Shown here piece after piece: positions 1 to 8,907 of a stretch of 60,403 bases of DNA. Below the pieces are notes generated by a model, which saw only the letters and a program-made list of their open reading frames with translations, did no database searches and was not told the origin of the DNA. Each line of letters opens with the position of its first letter. Positions within the stretch are counted from its first letter, which is position 1. This stretch comes from JAQUGA01 sp964521105 (GTDB taxonomy: Bacteria > Bacteroidota > Bacteroidia > Bacteroidales > WCHB1-69), in contig CAZFPO010000007.1 of NCBI GenBank assembly GCA_964521105.1, positions 1 through 60,403 on the forward strand. The letters run 5' to 3'. The translations under genes and the position numbers were made by a program.

Positions 1-60
1 CTCCGTGGTCAGCGAGCGTAGTCGAACTGCTCGAAGTCCAGAATTGGCACATTAGCAAAT
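1..60. repeat. Fragment of a dispersed intergenic repeat
   Basis: The first 40 bases are clearly richer in GC than anything nearby and read GTCAGCGAGCGTAGTCGAAC followed by a CTCGAAG segment, giving short self-complementary blocks (TCGA, GAGC/GCTC). They are followed by a degenerate doublet built on 'agcacattgaataat' and 'agcaaattgaataat' between about 52 and 86. I recognise this kind of sequence as typical of dispersed intergenic elements in Bacteroidota genomes, but only one copy is in the window, so its repeat nature is an inference. Confidence 0.45.
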
Positions 61-89
61 TGAATAATTAGCACATTGAATAATTTTCA

Positions 90-97
90 TAAATTTG
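90..97 (+). promoter_or_regulatory. Bacteroidota -7 element (TAAATTTG) of the dehydratase gene
   Basis: TAAATTTG matches the Bacteroidota sigma-ABfr -7 consensus TAnnTTTG and lies 17 bases before the ATG at 115. No TTG sits at the usual 19-22 base spacing upstream, so only the -7 half is supported. Confidence 0.5.
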
Positions 98-114
98 CAT
101 CATAAAAAAGAAAA

Positions 115-1995
115 ATGATAAATTTTATAAGAACTAAAAATGTACCTGGATATTTCATCTTAATTATCGATATAGTATCTATTTTCATTGCGCTTTGGTT
201 AGCTTATTTACTACGTTTTAATTTTAGTATTCCTACGGTTGAAATAGATGCACTTCCAATTATATTTCCAGTAATTTTAATAGTAAGATTTCTTACTTTC
301 ATTTTAGCCAAATCATACAGAAGTATAATCCGGCATACTGGCACACAAGATATTATCAGGGTTTTTATAGCAAATATTATCGGTAGCATAATGTTTTTAA
401 TCATTGATGCTATCAGTTTTTATCTAATTGATGGAAAAATATTAATTCCACTTTCGATTGTTATTTTGGAATTTATGATATCTACCTTTATTATTTGGAT
501 TTACAGAGTTTCGATTAAAATGGCGTATCTTGAATATACCAATCCATCACGAATTCGTCAACGGGTGATTATATATGGTGCAGGTGCTGCTGGATTAAAT
601 TCTAAAAGTGCCATCGACCGTGATGCGGGATTAAAATATAAAGTAATTGCTTTTATTGACGATGACCCTAAAAAAGCAGGTAAAAAGCTGGAAGATGTTA
701 CCATTTTTCCATACGAAAAGTTAGATGCTTTACTCGAAAATCAAACTGTTGCTCATGTTATTTTAGCTATACAAAACATTAGTCAGGCTAAAAAGAAGCA
801 AATAGTTGATAAATGTTATGCCCGAAATGTAAAGGTTTTAATAGTACCACCTGTTAGTAAATGGATAAATGGCGAATTGAGTTTTAAGCAAATTAAACGG
901 GTTAAAATTGAAGATTTACTCGAACGAGATGAAATTCAATTTAATCAAGAGTTAATAAAATCGTTTTTAACTGGCAAAAACATATTGGTAACTGGTGCTG
1001 CGGGATCAATTGGTAGCGAAATAGTTCGTCAGTTATTAGCTTTTAAGTATAAAAAACTTATTTTATTAGATAATGCCGAAACTCCAATTTATTATTTAAA
1101 TAACGAATTGCGTGAGAAAGCTGATTCAAAAACCTATCAAATAATTATTGGGGACATTTGCCACTACGAAAAAATGGAAAATATTTTTCGAGAAGAAAAA
1201 ATTGATGTAGTATTTAATGCTGCTGCCTATAAACATGTACCTATGATGGAAGAAAATCCTTCGGAAGCTATAAAGGTAAACGTTGGTGGCACAAAAATAT
1301 TAGCCGATTTAGCTGATAAATACCAAGTTAAACAATTCGTAATGATTTCGACCGATAAAGCGGTAAATCCAACAAGTGTTATGGGTGCATCTAAACGAGT
1401 GGCTGAAATTTATGTTCAAACATTAAATAAAATTTCTTCAACTTCATTTATTACCACACGATTTGGAAATGTTTTAGGCTCGAATGGTTCGGTAATTCCA
1501 TTATTTCGCGAGCAAATAGAAAAAGGTGGTCCAGTAACCATTACTCACCCCGAAGTTACTCGTTTTTTCATGACTATTCCCGAAGCTTGTAGGTTAGTTT
1601 TAGTGGCAGGCTCGTTAGGAAAAGGTGGCGAAATTTTCATGTTCGACATGGGCGAATCGGTTAAAATTGTTGAATTAGCTAAAAAAATGATAAAACTTTC
1701 GGGACTTACTCTTGGAAAAGATATTCAAATAAAATATACCGGACTTCGACCCGGTGAAAAGCTATACGAAGAATTGCTTGCCGATGCCGAAAACACTATT
1801 CCAACTTCGCATAAACAAATTCTTTTAGCCAAGGTGCGCGATTACGAATTTGAAGAAATATCTCCCAAAATTGATGAACTAATTTCGGAAAAATGTAATC
1901 TACCTACCGAAATTGTATCAAAAATGAAAGCAATGGTACCCGAATATAAAAGTCAAAATTCGATTTACGAAGCATTAGATATCAGAGCTAAATAA
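115..1995 (+). CDS. Membrane NDP-sugar 4,6-dehydratase/epimerase (CapD/FlaA1/PglF family)
   Basis: Polysaccharide-biosynthesis enzyme of 626 residues that converts a UDP-sugar to its 4-keto-6-deoxy form for capsule, O-antigen or glycan assembly. The N-terminal ~150 residues hold four hydrophobic segments. A first Rossmann motif (GAGAAG) lies near residue 156, and the SDR domain starts near residue 293 with TGAAGSIGSE. The catalytic region reads STDKAVNPTSVMGASKR, with Met in place of the usual SDR Tyr, as is normal for the FlaA1/PglF/WbpM group. Length and domain order are those of full-length WbpM/PglF-type proteins. The sugar made cannot be told from sequence. The initiating sugar transferase at 34436 belongs to the same kind of pathway but is not adjacent. 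Confidence 0.9.
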   Translation: MINFIRTKNVPGYFILIIDIVSIFIALWLAYLLRFNFSIPTVEIDALPIIFPVILIVRFLTFILAKSYRSIIRHTGTQDIIRVFIANIIGSIMFLIIDAISFYLIDGKILIPLSIVILEFMISTFIIWIYRVSIKMAYLEYTNPSRIRQRVIIYGAGAAGLNSKSAIDRDAGLKYKVIAFIDDDPKKAGKKLEDVTIFPYEKLDALLENQTVAHVILAIQNISQAKKKQIVDKCYARNVKVLIVPPVSKWINGELSFKQIKRVKIEDLLERDEIQFNQELIKSFLTGKNILVTGAAGSIGSEIVRQLLAFKYKKLILLDNAETPIYYLNNELREKADSKTYQIIIGDICHYEKMENIFREEKIDVVFNAAAYKHVPMMEENPSEAIKVNVGGTKILADLADKYQVKQFVMISTDKAVNPTSVMGASKRVAEIYVQTLNKISSTSFITTRFGNVLGSNGSVIPLFREQIEKGGPVTITHPEVTRFFMTIPEACRLVLVAGSLGKGGEIFMFDMGESVKIVELAKKMIKLSGLTLGKDIQIKYTGLRPGEKLYEELLADAENTIPTSHKQILLAKVRDYEFEEISPKIDELISEKCNLPTEIVSKMKAMVPEYKSQNSIYEALDIRAK

Positions 1996-2012
1996 TATTA
2001 AGCTAATTAACT

Positions 2013-3713
2013 ATGCAAATTCCACTAAACCAATTTGAGCAATTGATTGACGAAACCATACTTAAACGTGGTTTGCAGTACTTTAAAAACGGTCATGTTC
2101 GCGAACCCGAAGAAATTAGTAGTGGTGAATATGAAGCCATTGTTGAAGGCACCGAGGATTACACCGTGCAATTGACCCTTAAAAACGGAATTATCACAGA
2201 GCATGTTTGTGATTGTCCTTTCGATATAGGACCAGTGTGTAAACACGTTGCTGCTGTTATTTTTTATATTCAACAAGACGAATTAGGGTTAACTGTTAAA
2301 ACAAAAAAAACAAAAACCGACAAAAAAACAAAATCATCAAAACCTAAAACTATTGACCAAAAAATCGACGATTTACTCGAAAAAACAAGTCATATTGAGT
2401 TGAAAGAATTTGTCCGCGAAAAGGCTTTGGAAAATCCTCAATTCCGAAATATGTTTTTTTCATCGTTTTTACAGCATAGTGTTAACGACTCGAAAGAGAT
2501 TTATGTAAAGCAAATAAAATCAATTCTTAGAGCGGCAAAAGGAAGGCATGGCTTTATCGATAGGTCGGCATCGAGGTTTGTTGGTAATGCCATAAATAAC
2601 CTAATGGATGTTGCAAATAAACAATTTGAGAAACATAATTATAAAAGCGTTTTTTTTATTTGCACTGCTGTATTGGAACAAATGACCGATGCTTTGCAAT
2701 ATGCCGATGATAGCAATGGTGATTACGGCGGGAATATAGATTTATCCTATGATTTACTTTTAAGTATTGCAAAAAATAAACCTTCCGAAGAAATCAGAAA
2801 ACTAATTATTGAATATTGTTTTACTGCTTTTGATAAACAAATTTTTAAGGGTTGGGATTGGCATACAGGAGTTTTACAAATAGCATCGCTTCTAATTGAA
2901 ACTGAAGAGGAAATAGAACGTATGTTTAAGCAGATAGATAATGTGAAAATTTCAGATTTTCGGATAGAAGAAGTTCAGTGTATTAAGTATGATGTTCTGT
3001 TGAAGTTTCGAGGAGAAAGTGATGCTGAAAAATACTTGGAACAATTTATTACCAATAGCGAGCTCAGACGTAAATCAATTCAAAAAGAAATTGACAAAAA
3101 AAACTACGACAAAGCCATAGCTTTAGCTAAAGATGGAATTAATTATGATTTGAAAGACAAACCTGGTTTGGCAAAGGAATGGTATAATTGGTTACTGAAA
3201 ATAGCACTGTCTCAAAACAATACCGAAAAAATTATTGAATATGCTCGTTTTTTATTCATTGATAATTTTATTCACGAACTAGATTACTACGAAATACTAA
3301 AAAAGCACGTAAAACCCGAAGATTGGGTTGAATTTATTGAAAATGTTATTAAGGATATTTATTCAAATAATAAATGGTTTGATACAAATTTAATTTCAAC
3401 TATTTTTATAAAAGAAGAATGGTGGGACAAACTTTTAGAGTTAGTTAAAGAGACCTCTGAATTAAGAACATTAGATTATTATGAAAAGTATCTTGCAAAA
3501 GTTTATCCTAATGAAATGGCTGAATTATACATACAAGCAATTTTACTTTACTTAAAAAGAAATGTAGGAAGGGATCATTATCAGTTTGCTTGCAGATACA
3601 TACGTAGAGTTATTAAACTAGGTGCCAGAGACAAAGCAAACGAAATAATAGCTTTTTTAAGAAATGAATATCCTCAACGAAAAGCCTTAATGGAAGAACT
3701 TAACAAGGTTTAA
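2013..3713 (+). CDS. SWIM zinc-finger protein
   Basis: Protein of 566 residues with a SWIM zinc finger near residues 63-80 (CDCPFDIGPVCKHVAAVIF, the CxC...CxH pattern). A Lys/Thr-rich linker (~90-112) follows, then a long helical C-terminal region of about 450 residues with no enzymatic motif I can name. SWIM domains bind DNA or protein, and in bacteria stand-alone SWIM proteins are often neighbours of SWI/SNF helicases, but none is present here. The gene starts 18 bases after the dehydratase and may be cotranscribed with it. Function unknown. Confidence 0.8.
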   Translation: MQIPLNQFEQLIDETILKRGLQYFKNGHVREPEEISSGEYEAIVEGTEDYTVQLTLKNGIITEHVCDCPFDIGPVCKHVAAVIFYIQQDELGLTVKTKKTKTDKKTKSSKPKTIDQKIDDLLEKTSHIELKEFVREKALENPQFRNMFFSSFLQHSVNDSKEIYVKQIKSILRAAKGRHGFIDRSASRFVGNAINNLMDVANKQFEKHNYKSVFFICTAVLEQMTDALQYADDSNGDYGGNIDLSYDLLLSIAKNKPSEEIRKLIIEYCFTAFDKQIFKGWDWHTGVLQIASLLIETEEEIERMFKQIDNVKISDFRIEEVQCIKYDVLLKFRGESDAEKYLEQFITNSELRRKSIQKEIDKKNYDKAIALAKDGINYDLKDKPGLAKEWYNWLLKIALSQNNTEKIIEYARFLFIDNFIHELDYYEILKKHVKPEDWVEFIENVIKDIYSNNKWFDTNLISTIFIKEEWWDKLLELVKETSELRTLDYYEKYLAKVYPNEMAELYIQAILLYLKRNVGRDHYQFACRYIRRVIKLGARDKANEIIAFLRNEYPQRKALMEELNKV

Positions 3714-3718
3714 ATTGC

Positions 3719-4375
3719 TTATTTGTTTTTTCGGTTAATTAATAAGCCAAGTCGTAAACCGAAGGAAATATTTGGCATTCGATAGCGTCCTTCACTTCTA
3801 CGAAACGAATCTCGTCCAAACACTTCAACAGCATTTGCAGGTGGAGTGCTATCATCGATAAATAAATTTCGATAACCTAAACCACCATAAAAATCCAAAA
3901 AAAGTTTGTCTTCAATAATAAATGGCTCAAACCCTAAAAGAATGGTACCTGCAAATACGGTTTTAGTTCGCTCAATGTACATCATTTGAAAATAAGAATT
4001 TTGATACATTGAATACTCACGCAATTGGTTATAAGTAATTCGTTTGTATAAAAAATCGAACCCAAAATAAATTGGAACATTCTTAGAAAAAGTTGGCAAA
4101 TAATACTTTATAGTATTTTTAAATCGAATACCACGAAGTTCCGATTCAGAATCCCAATAGGGTGAGAAATAATGCGAAATATATCCTAATTCGTGCTGGA
4201 GATGTAATTTATCAACTAAATGATACTGAATTCCAAATTGAATGGATGGAGTGTAATCGACAAGTGCAGATAAGTTCCATTTAAGCATCAATTTGTTATT
4301 ACTCATGTTTTTTTGAGAGAATAAAAAGATTGAGCAACAAAATATTAATACTAGTAAAAAAATATTTTTTTTCAT
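3719..4375 (-). CDS. Predicted outer-membrane beta-barrel protein, last gene of the LVIVD operon
   Basis: Secreted protein of 218 residues with a signal peptide ending near FLFSQ (residue 20). The rest is made of alternating polar/aromatic beta strands (for example DKLHLQHELGYISHYF and ISFGLRLGLLI at the C-terminus), as in small porin-like proteins of Bacteroidota. It is the third gene of a leftward set with starts 9 and 3 bases apart, so it probably shares a message with the two LVIVD-type lipoproteins. It converges with the SWIM gene, with only 5 bases between the stops. I cannot name a specific family. Confidence 0.7.
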   Translation of the reverse strand: MKKNIFLLVLIFCCSIFLFSQKNMSNNKLMLKWNLSALVDYTPSIQFGIQYHLVDKLHLQHELGYISHYFSPYWDSESELRGIRFKNTIKYYLPTFSKNVPIYFGFDFLYKRITYNQLREYSMYQNSYFQMMYIERTKTVFAGTILLGFEPFIIEDKLFLDFYGGLGYRNLFIDDSTPPANAVEVFGRDSFRRSEGRYRMPNISFGLRLGLLINRKNK

Positions 4376-4383
4376 GCTAAATT

Positions 4384-5139
4384 TTATCGTTCAATTAATA
4401 TTTGTGAAATTTTATAAATGGAATCGATATTTTGATAATTGTATTGATAAAACCCATTGGCTCCAATTATAAAAAGAGTTTTATTATTGGTTATCACATC
4501 ATAAGTTTCGATATTTGGTATTCGACAAATGGTATCAATACGTTCCAAATTATTAAAATTATAAACTCCTAACCCATGTTTTCCATGACAAATAAAAAGG
4601 TAACAACTATCGATAGCCAGCCCCCAAGGTTCATCAACAAAATATGTGTACAAAAGCGTTGGGTTTGCTTTGTCCTTAATATCAATAATTTCCAACTGAT
4701 TAGATGCCCCCGAATTTCGACAATTTGAGCCACTCCGCAACGTAACAAATGCTAAAGTATCATTAGCTACAACAGGGTCGCAACTTAGTATGTGAACAAT
4801 TCGCGAAATATATTGGGGTGAGCTTGGATTAGTAATATCATAAATATACATACCAGCTTGTGAGCCAATGTATAAATAATTTCCATCACCAAAAACGGTT
4901 TCAATATTTAAACCAACAAAAAAATCCTGAACATAAACTGGATTTGATGCTGATGAAATATCAAAAACTTTTAATCGCTGATTATCAATAATGTATAAGC
5001 TGTTTCCCACTATGGTAAATTTAGCCATTGAGCCTCCTTTACCCGTTGAAGAAGATGCTTTATCAAAGGTTTCCTTTTGACAAGAAAAAACTAAAAATAA
5101 ACTCACAATTAGCAAACTTAATATACTTGTTTTATTCAT
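4384..5139 (-). CDS. LVIVD-repeat lipoprotein
   Basis: Lipoprotein with signal peptide and lipobox LVFSC, so the mature protein begins at Cys and faces the periplasm or cell surface. The body contains LVIVD-type repeats (LEIIDIKDKANPTLLYTY, MYIYDITNPSSPQYISRI, LKVFDISSASNPVYVQDF), which form beta-propeller blades in secreted proteins. I chose the ATG at 5139, which gives MNKTSILSLL; an upstream ATG at 5148 would add only three residues. It follows the preceding paralogous lipoprotein by a few bases and is probably translated from the same mRNA. No ligand or enzymatic role can be assigned. Confidence 0.8.
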   Translation of the reverse strand: MNKTSILSLLIVSLFLVFSCQKETFDKASSSTGKGGSMAKFTIVGNSLYIIDNQRLKVFDISSASNPVYVQDFFVGLNIETVFGDGNYLYIGSQAGMYIYDITNPSSPQYISRIVHILSCDPVVANDTLAFVTLRSGSNCRNSGASNQLEIIDIKDKANPTLLYTYFVDEPWGLAIDSCYLFICHGKHGLGVYNFNNLERIDTICRIPNIETYDVITNNKTLFIIGANGFYQYNYQNIDSIYKISQILIER

Positions 5140-5150
5140 GGTAAACATAT

Positions 5151-5675
5151 TTATCTAAAACACTTAGGATTATTTAACATAGTTTTATACCACCCAACAA
5201 CAAAGCCTTTAGTAGTATCAACACATTCAAAATAACCGTTAACAAAATCAGGAAACATTTGAGAATAGGATTGATAAACATTTGGAATCCGTTTAGTTAC
5301 ATAAACACTGTCGAGATTGGATATATTTATCGCCACCAAATCGGTTGTGTTATCGGCGTAAAGTATATTATTTTTAATAGAGATGTCGTAGTTTCCCGGA
5401 ATATTAATAAATTTTATATTTCGAGGATTTTGAGGATTACTGTTATCAATTACATGAACTCCTCGCCCACGTTCATTTACAAAAACACAATTTTGATAAA
5501 GGTAAATTTTACCGGTATTAACCATATTCACCGGTCGAATTGATGAAATTTGGTGAATTCCATTATAATCCATATAGATTGGTTTATAGCCTTCTGTTAA
5601 GTTTTCTTCGTTAATAGTTTTTTCGCATGAAGTTAGCATCATCAAAAATCCTAAAAGAAACAGTGTTTTTTCCAT
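5151..5675 (-). CDS. Short LVIVD-like lipoprotein
   Basis: Lipoprotein of 174 residues (lipobox LMMLTSC). It contains blades of the same kind as its downstream neighbour (VHVIDNSNPQNPRNIKFI, LVAINISNLDSVYVTKRI) but only about two to three, fewer than a full propeller. It is the first gene of the three-gene leftward operon ending at 3719. The two lipoproteins together could form one propeller, or each could be a partial paralogue from a duplication; the sequence does not decide this. The C-terminus ends in NNPKCFR without an obvious domain. Confidence 0.75.
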   Translation of the reverse strand: MEKTLFLLGFLMMLTSCEKTINEENLTEGYKPIYMDYNGIHQISSIRPVNMVNTGKIYLYQNCVFVNERGRGVHVIDNSNPQNPRNIKFINIPGNYDISIKNNILYADNTTDLVAINISNLDSVYVTKRIPNVYQSYSQMFPDFVNGYFECVDTTKGFVVGWYKTMLNNPKCFR

Positions 5676-5790
5676 TAATTTAATTTTTTGATAAAATTAC
5701 ATTTTTTTTCAAATAAATCTAATACATAAACTATTGAGAAATTGAAAAAAATCACTGCAATAAAAAAACGGTATACACAATAATTATATT

Positions 5791-5798
5791 TATATTTG
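5791..5798 (+). promoter_or_regulatory. -7 element (TATATTTG) ahead of the 5820 gene
   Basis: TATATTTG is a perfect TAnnTTTG match 21 bases before the ATG at 5820. It lies in the divergent region shared with the leftward lipoprotein operon. A matching -33 TTG at standard spacing is not evident. Confidence 0.5.
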
Positions 5799-5819
5799 TA
5801 AAAAATACTAAATCATTTA

Positions 5820-6488
5820 ATGAAAAAAATATTTTTTCTTGTATTCATAATTTATCAACTATGTTCTATAGCTCAACAGGATTCTCTATCGAACAGAATA
5901 CTATTTAATGAATTTGGATTTTCTCTGAATTATTCAAAATTATCAAACAATAATAATTATAATAGCAATTCAAGCAGGTTTGGATATGGTGTATCGGTTT
6001 ACCACGCTGGATTAAAAAACAAACACGTAAATTTAATTTTTGGTTTAGAGTTTAATTCTGTTAAATTTCATATTGATCGTTTATATAACGGGCATTTTTC
6101 TCATTATAAAGACTTGTTGATTTCAATAAATTCACTTTCGCTTCCACTTTTATGTCGAGCTGAATTTGGGAATAAACATAAGGTGTTTATTGAAACAGGC
6201 ATTCGAGCCGACGCTCATCCTTGGACGAATATGAAAGGTATTTGCGTCTCATATTCTCCAAATTCAAATTATTCAGAAACAAAAATTTCGGAACCTGCAG
6301 CTCTAGAAGGGATGTCATATTTTGATTTAATACCATCTATTGGTTTTGGATTAAACTACCATTATAAAAGTTCCGCGATTCTTTTTAAAGTGGATTACAG
6401 ATATGGAATTTTTCCCTTATATGATTATATGGATAAATTCAATAATAGATATTTTAATTTTTCAATTTGTTATAGAAAATTAAAATAG
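5820..6488 (+). CDS. Predicted outer-membrane beta-barrel (PorT-like) protein
   Basis: Secreted protein of 222 residues with a signal peptide cut near SIAQQ (residue 20). Strand-rich segments follow (GVSVYHAGLKNKHVNLIFGL, LPLLCRAEFGNKHKVFIETG) and the protein ends in an aromatic strand (YFNFSICYRKLK), as is usual for PorT/OmpW-like eight-stranded barrels of Bacteroidota. The gene is divergent from the LVIVD operon and 69 bases upstream of a TonB-type receptor on the same strand. Substrate and partners unknown. Confidence 0.7.
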   Translation: MKKIFFLVFIIYQLCSIAQQDSLSNRILFNEFGFSLNYSKLSNNNNYNSNSSRFGYGVSVYHAGLKNKHVNLIFGLEFNSVKFHIDRLYNGHFSHYKDLLISINSLSLPLLCRAEFGNKHKVFIETGIRADAHPWTNMKGICVSYSPNSNYSETKISEPAALEGMSYFDLIPSIGFGLNYHYKSSAILFKVDYRYGIFPLYDYMDKFNNRYFNFSICYRKLK

Positions 6489-6557
6489 CCAACTATTTAA
6501 AGGGGATTTTTAATATATCGAAAATTAGTATTATTTTCGACAACTAATATAACATAT

Positions 6558-8765
6558 ATGACGTTTCCTCTTAAAAATCTATTAATAGTACTTTTCGTCT
6601 TAATTTTTATCAATCATAATTGTGAATCACAATCCTTATCAATTTTGGTTAAAGATGATGCCCGATTACCATTAATTGGAGCCACCATTCAGTTAACTTT
6701 AATTTCCGATTCTACCATCATATATAGTACTACTGGGCAAAATGGAGTAGCTGTTTTTAATGACGTTAAAAATGGATTATATTCTTTAAAAATCAGCTAT
6801 GTTGGTTTTCAAAGTTTGGAAAAAAACATTTCAATTAAGCCAGAAAGACAAACCCTAGAATTTAAATTATCGCAAAAAGAAATTTCATTAAATGAGGTAA
6901 CTGTAACGGCACGTCGTCCAATGATAACACAAGAAGACGACAAAATGATTATTGATCCCGAACCTATGGCAAATTCGAGCACAAACACATTGGAAGTGTT
7001 GGAGAGTACTCCTGGTTTATACGTTGACCAAGACGGAAATATTTTTTTAAATGGAGCTTCGCCAGCTAAAATATACATTAATGGACGGGAACAAAAAATG
7101 AGCACCGAAGACATTTCGACTATATTACGTAGCTTGCCACCTGGAAGTGTTCAACGAATTGAAGTTTTGAGAACTCCATCAACAAAATATGATGCAAGCA
7201 GTACCGGAGGAATTGTAAATGTTATATTAAAAAAAGGAGTAAAAATTGGACGTTTTATGTCTATAAATCTTGGGATGAATCAAGGAGTTTATGGCAATCG
7301 ATTTGGAGGATTTACATATAATAACAGCGATGAAAAAATCACCACTTATTTAAACATCAATTATAATAGCAACGATGCTATCGAGAATCTGAATTCTACT
7401 AGAATTCTGGGGGCAGATACAGTACTGCATCAAATTAACAACATTCGTAACATTCGCAGACAAGCATACATAGGTTATGGATTAACGTACGACATAACAC
7501 CCAGTTTAAATTTCAGCTACGATGGTCGATTAAATGGTGCGTTGCCAAGTTCCAATTCAAAAAGCACTAATTTAGTCGAAACAATAGAAAAAACTAACCT
7601 ATTTGAAAGCGATAATCAAAGCAATTACGAGTCAAAATCCGCTAATATTCAACAAGATTTTGGGTTAATTTATAAAATAGATACTATTGGGTCGAATTTA
7701 GATACAAAATTAAGTTTTAATGGCAACTTTAATAATTCTGATAATGACTATTCAAATTTGTATATTTTACCTGTTAATTTCAAAATTATAGGTGATGGAA
7801 CAAGCAAGCAAAATCGCTATTTTATTCAATTTCAATCAGATTTAACCTATCAATTTCCTCATAAATTTAAAGTTGAAACGGGAATTAAAAGTTCCTATCA
7901 AAGTGTTCAGAGTAAAACTGATTATTTTAACACTTTAAATGATAATCGTACCATGGATGCATCCCGAACAAGTTCGTTTAATTATTCCGAAAATATCAAC
8001 GCAATATATGCTCAGGCTTCAAAAAACTTATTTTGGGATTTTTTGCTAAAAGTGGGTGCTCGAATGGAACATACATCTATGATTGGTAGCCAACAAATTC
8101 CTTCAGATACTAGCTTTATCGTAAACCGTGTAGATTTTTTTCCTTACGTATATTTTAGTCGTCCACTTTTTAAAGTTGCAAAATTCGAATTAAGAGCCTT
8201 TTTAATTTATCGAAAAACAATCAATCGTCCCGATTATCAAAGCTTAACACCATCTATTAAATACATAAACGAGTTTGAGTACGAAATTGGTAACCCGAAC
8301 TTAAAACCCCAGTTTACGGATAATATTGAAGCAAATGTGAGCATTGATGATATGCCACTTTTTGCCATTGGTCAAAATTATACTACGGATATTTTTTCGA
8401 GTGTAGTTTATAAAAATCCATCGAATGAAAACATTACACTACGAACTTATGATAACATTGGCAAATCAAAAGAAACATATTTTAGGGCTATGGCTGGTAT
8501 TCCGCCTGGCAAACACTACTTTTTTGGAATTGGTGGTCAATATAACTTAAACGAGTATGATGGTGTTTATCAAAATCAACCACTCAAATATACTCGNNNN
8601 NNNNNNNNNNNNNNNNNNNNNNNNNNNNNNNNNNNNNNNNNNNNNNNNNNNNNNNNNNNNNNNNNNNNNNNNNNNNNNNNNNNNNNNNNNNNNNNNCGAT
8701 ATAATTTTGGAATTTCTAAAAAAGAAAACAAAAAAAGTCCTATGGGTTTCGAAAACGAAGAATAG
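6558..8765 (+). CDS. TonB-dependent-receptor-like outer-membrane protein, interrupted by an assembly gap
   Basis: Outer-membrane protein with a signal peptide (~1-25), a carboxypeptidase-regulatory-like beta-sandwich (~27-110, with GATIQLTL and KNGLYSLKISYVGFQSL), a plug domain (~125-225, with GASPAKIYINGREQK and TKYDASSTGGIVNVILKKG) and a long beta-barrel. This order is that of the CarboxypepD_reg/OMP_b-brl_3 group, which often lacks a clear TonB box. One hundred N lie at 8597-8696. The 22 codons after the gap (RYNFGISKKENKK..) look like a final barrel strand and basic tail and end at 8765. The N run is a placeholder, so reading frame and length across it are not reliable. Ligand unknown. 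Confidence 0.85.
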   Translation: MTFPLKNLLIVLFVLIFINHNCESQSLSILVKDDARLPLIGATIQLTLISDSTIIYSTTGQNGVAVFNDVKNGLYSLKISYVGFQSLEKNISIKPERQTLEFKLSQKEISLNEVTVTARRPMITQEDDKMIIDPEPMANSSTNTLEVLESTPGLYVDQDGNIFLNGASPAKIYINGREQKMSTEDISTILRSLPPGSVQRIEVLRTPSTKYDASSTGGIVNVILKKGVKIGRFMSINLGMNQGVYGNRFGGFTYNNSDEKITTYLNINYNSNDAIENLNSTRILGADTVLHQINNIRNIRRQAYIGYGLTYDITPSLNFSYDGRLNGALPSSNSKSTNLVETIEKTNLFESDNQSNYESKSANIQQDFGLIYKIDTIGSNLDTKLSFNGNFNNSDNDYSNLYILPVNFKIIGDGTSKQNRYFIQFQSDLTYQFPHKFKVETGIKSSYQSVQSKTDYFNTLNDNRTMDASRTSSFNYSENINAIYAQASKNLFWDFLLKVGARMEHTSMIGSQQIPSDTSFIVNRVDFFPYVYFSRPLFKVAKFELRAFLIYRKTINRPDYQSLTPSIKYINEFEYEIGNPNLKPQFTDNIEANVSIDDMPLFAIGQNYTTDIFSSVVYKNPSNENITLRTYDNIGKSKETYFRAMAGIPPGKHYFFGIGGQYNLNEYDGVYQNQPLKYTXXXXXXXXXXXXXXXXXXXXXXXXXXXXXXXXXXRYNFGISKKENKKSPMGFENEE
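8597..8696. other. Assembly gap of exactly 100 N
   Basis: One hundred ambiguous bases inside the barrel of the 6558 receptor. The round length, the same as the gap at 58164, indicates a scaffolding placeholder rather than a measured distance. Confidence 0.97.
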
Positions 8766-8783
8766 AAAGATTTTTCAAATTAA

Positions 8784-8817
8784 ATCATGATTTGATTTCG
8801 TTAAAACAAATCATGAT
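8784..8817. repeat. Inverted repeat 3' of the receptor gene
   Basis: Perfect 11-base arms ATCATGATTTG (8784-8794) and CAAATCATGAT (8807-8817) with a 12-base loop, beginning 18 bases after the receptor stop. There is no T-run after it, so it is either a 3' stabilising hairpin or an operator-like dyad. A separate terminator follows at 8851. Confidence 0.6.
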
Positions 8818-8850
8818 CTTTAAGTTTCTGAATTAACAAATTTGGCAATA

Positions 8851-8880
8851 AAAAAAGGACAGTAATATCTGCCCTTTTTT
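8851..8880. terminator. Bidirectional terminator between convergent genes
   Basis: AAAAAAGGACAG (8851-8862) pairs with CTGCCCTTTTTT (8869-8880), with one mismatch and a 6-base loop. A-run and T-run lie on opposite sides, so the hairpin can end transcription in both directions. It lies between the receptor (stop 8765, +) and the lipoprotein (stop 8908, -). Confidence 0.75.
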
Positions 8881-8907
8881 CGTAATATCACACGAATATT
8901 TAATTCA

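Noticed and set aside
5259..5543. 94-codon plus-strand open frame inside the LVIVD-like lipoprotein gene
   Set aside because: Antisense shadow of a gene with a clear lipobox and propeller repeats; no start signals.
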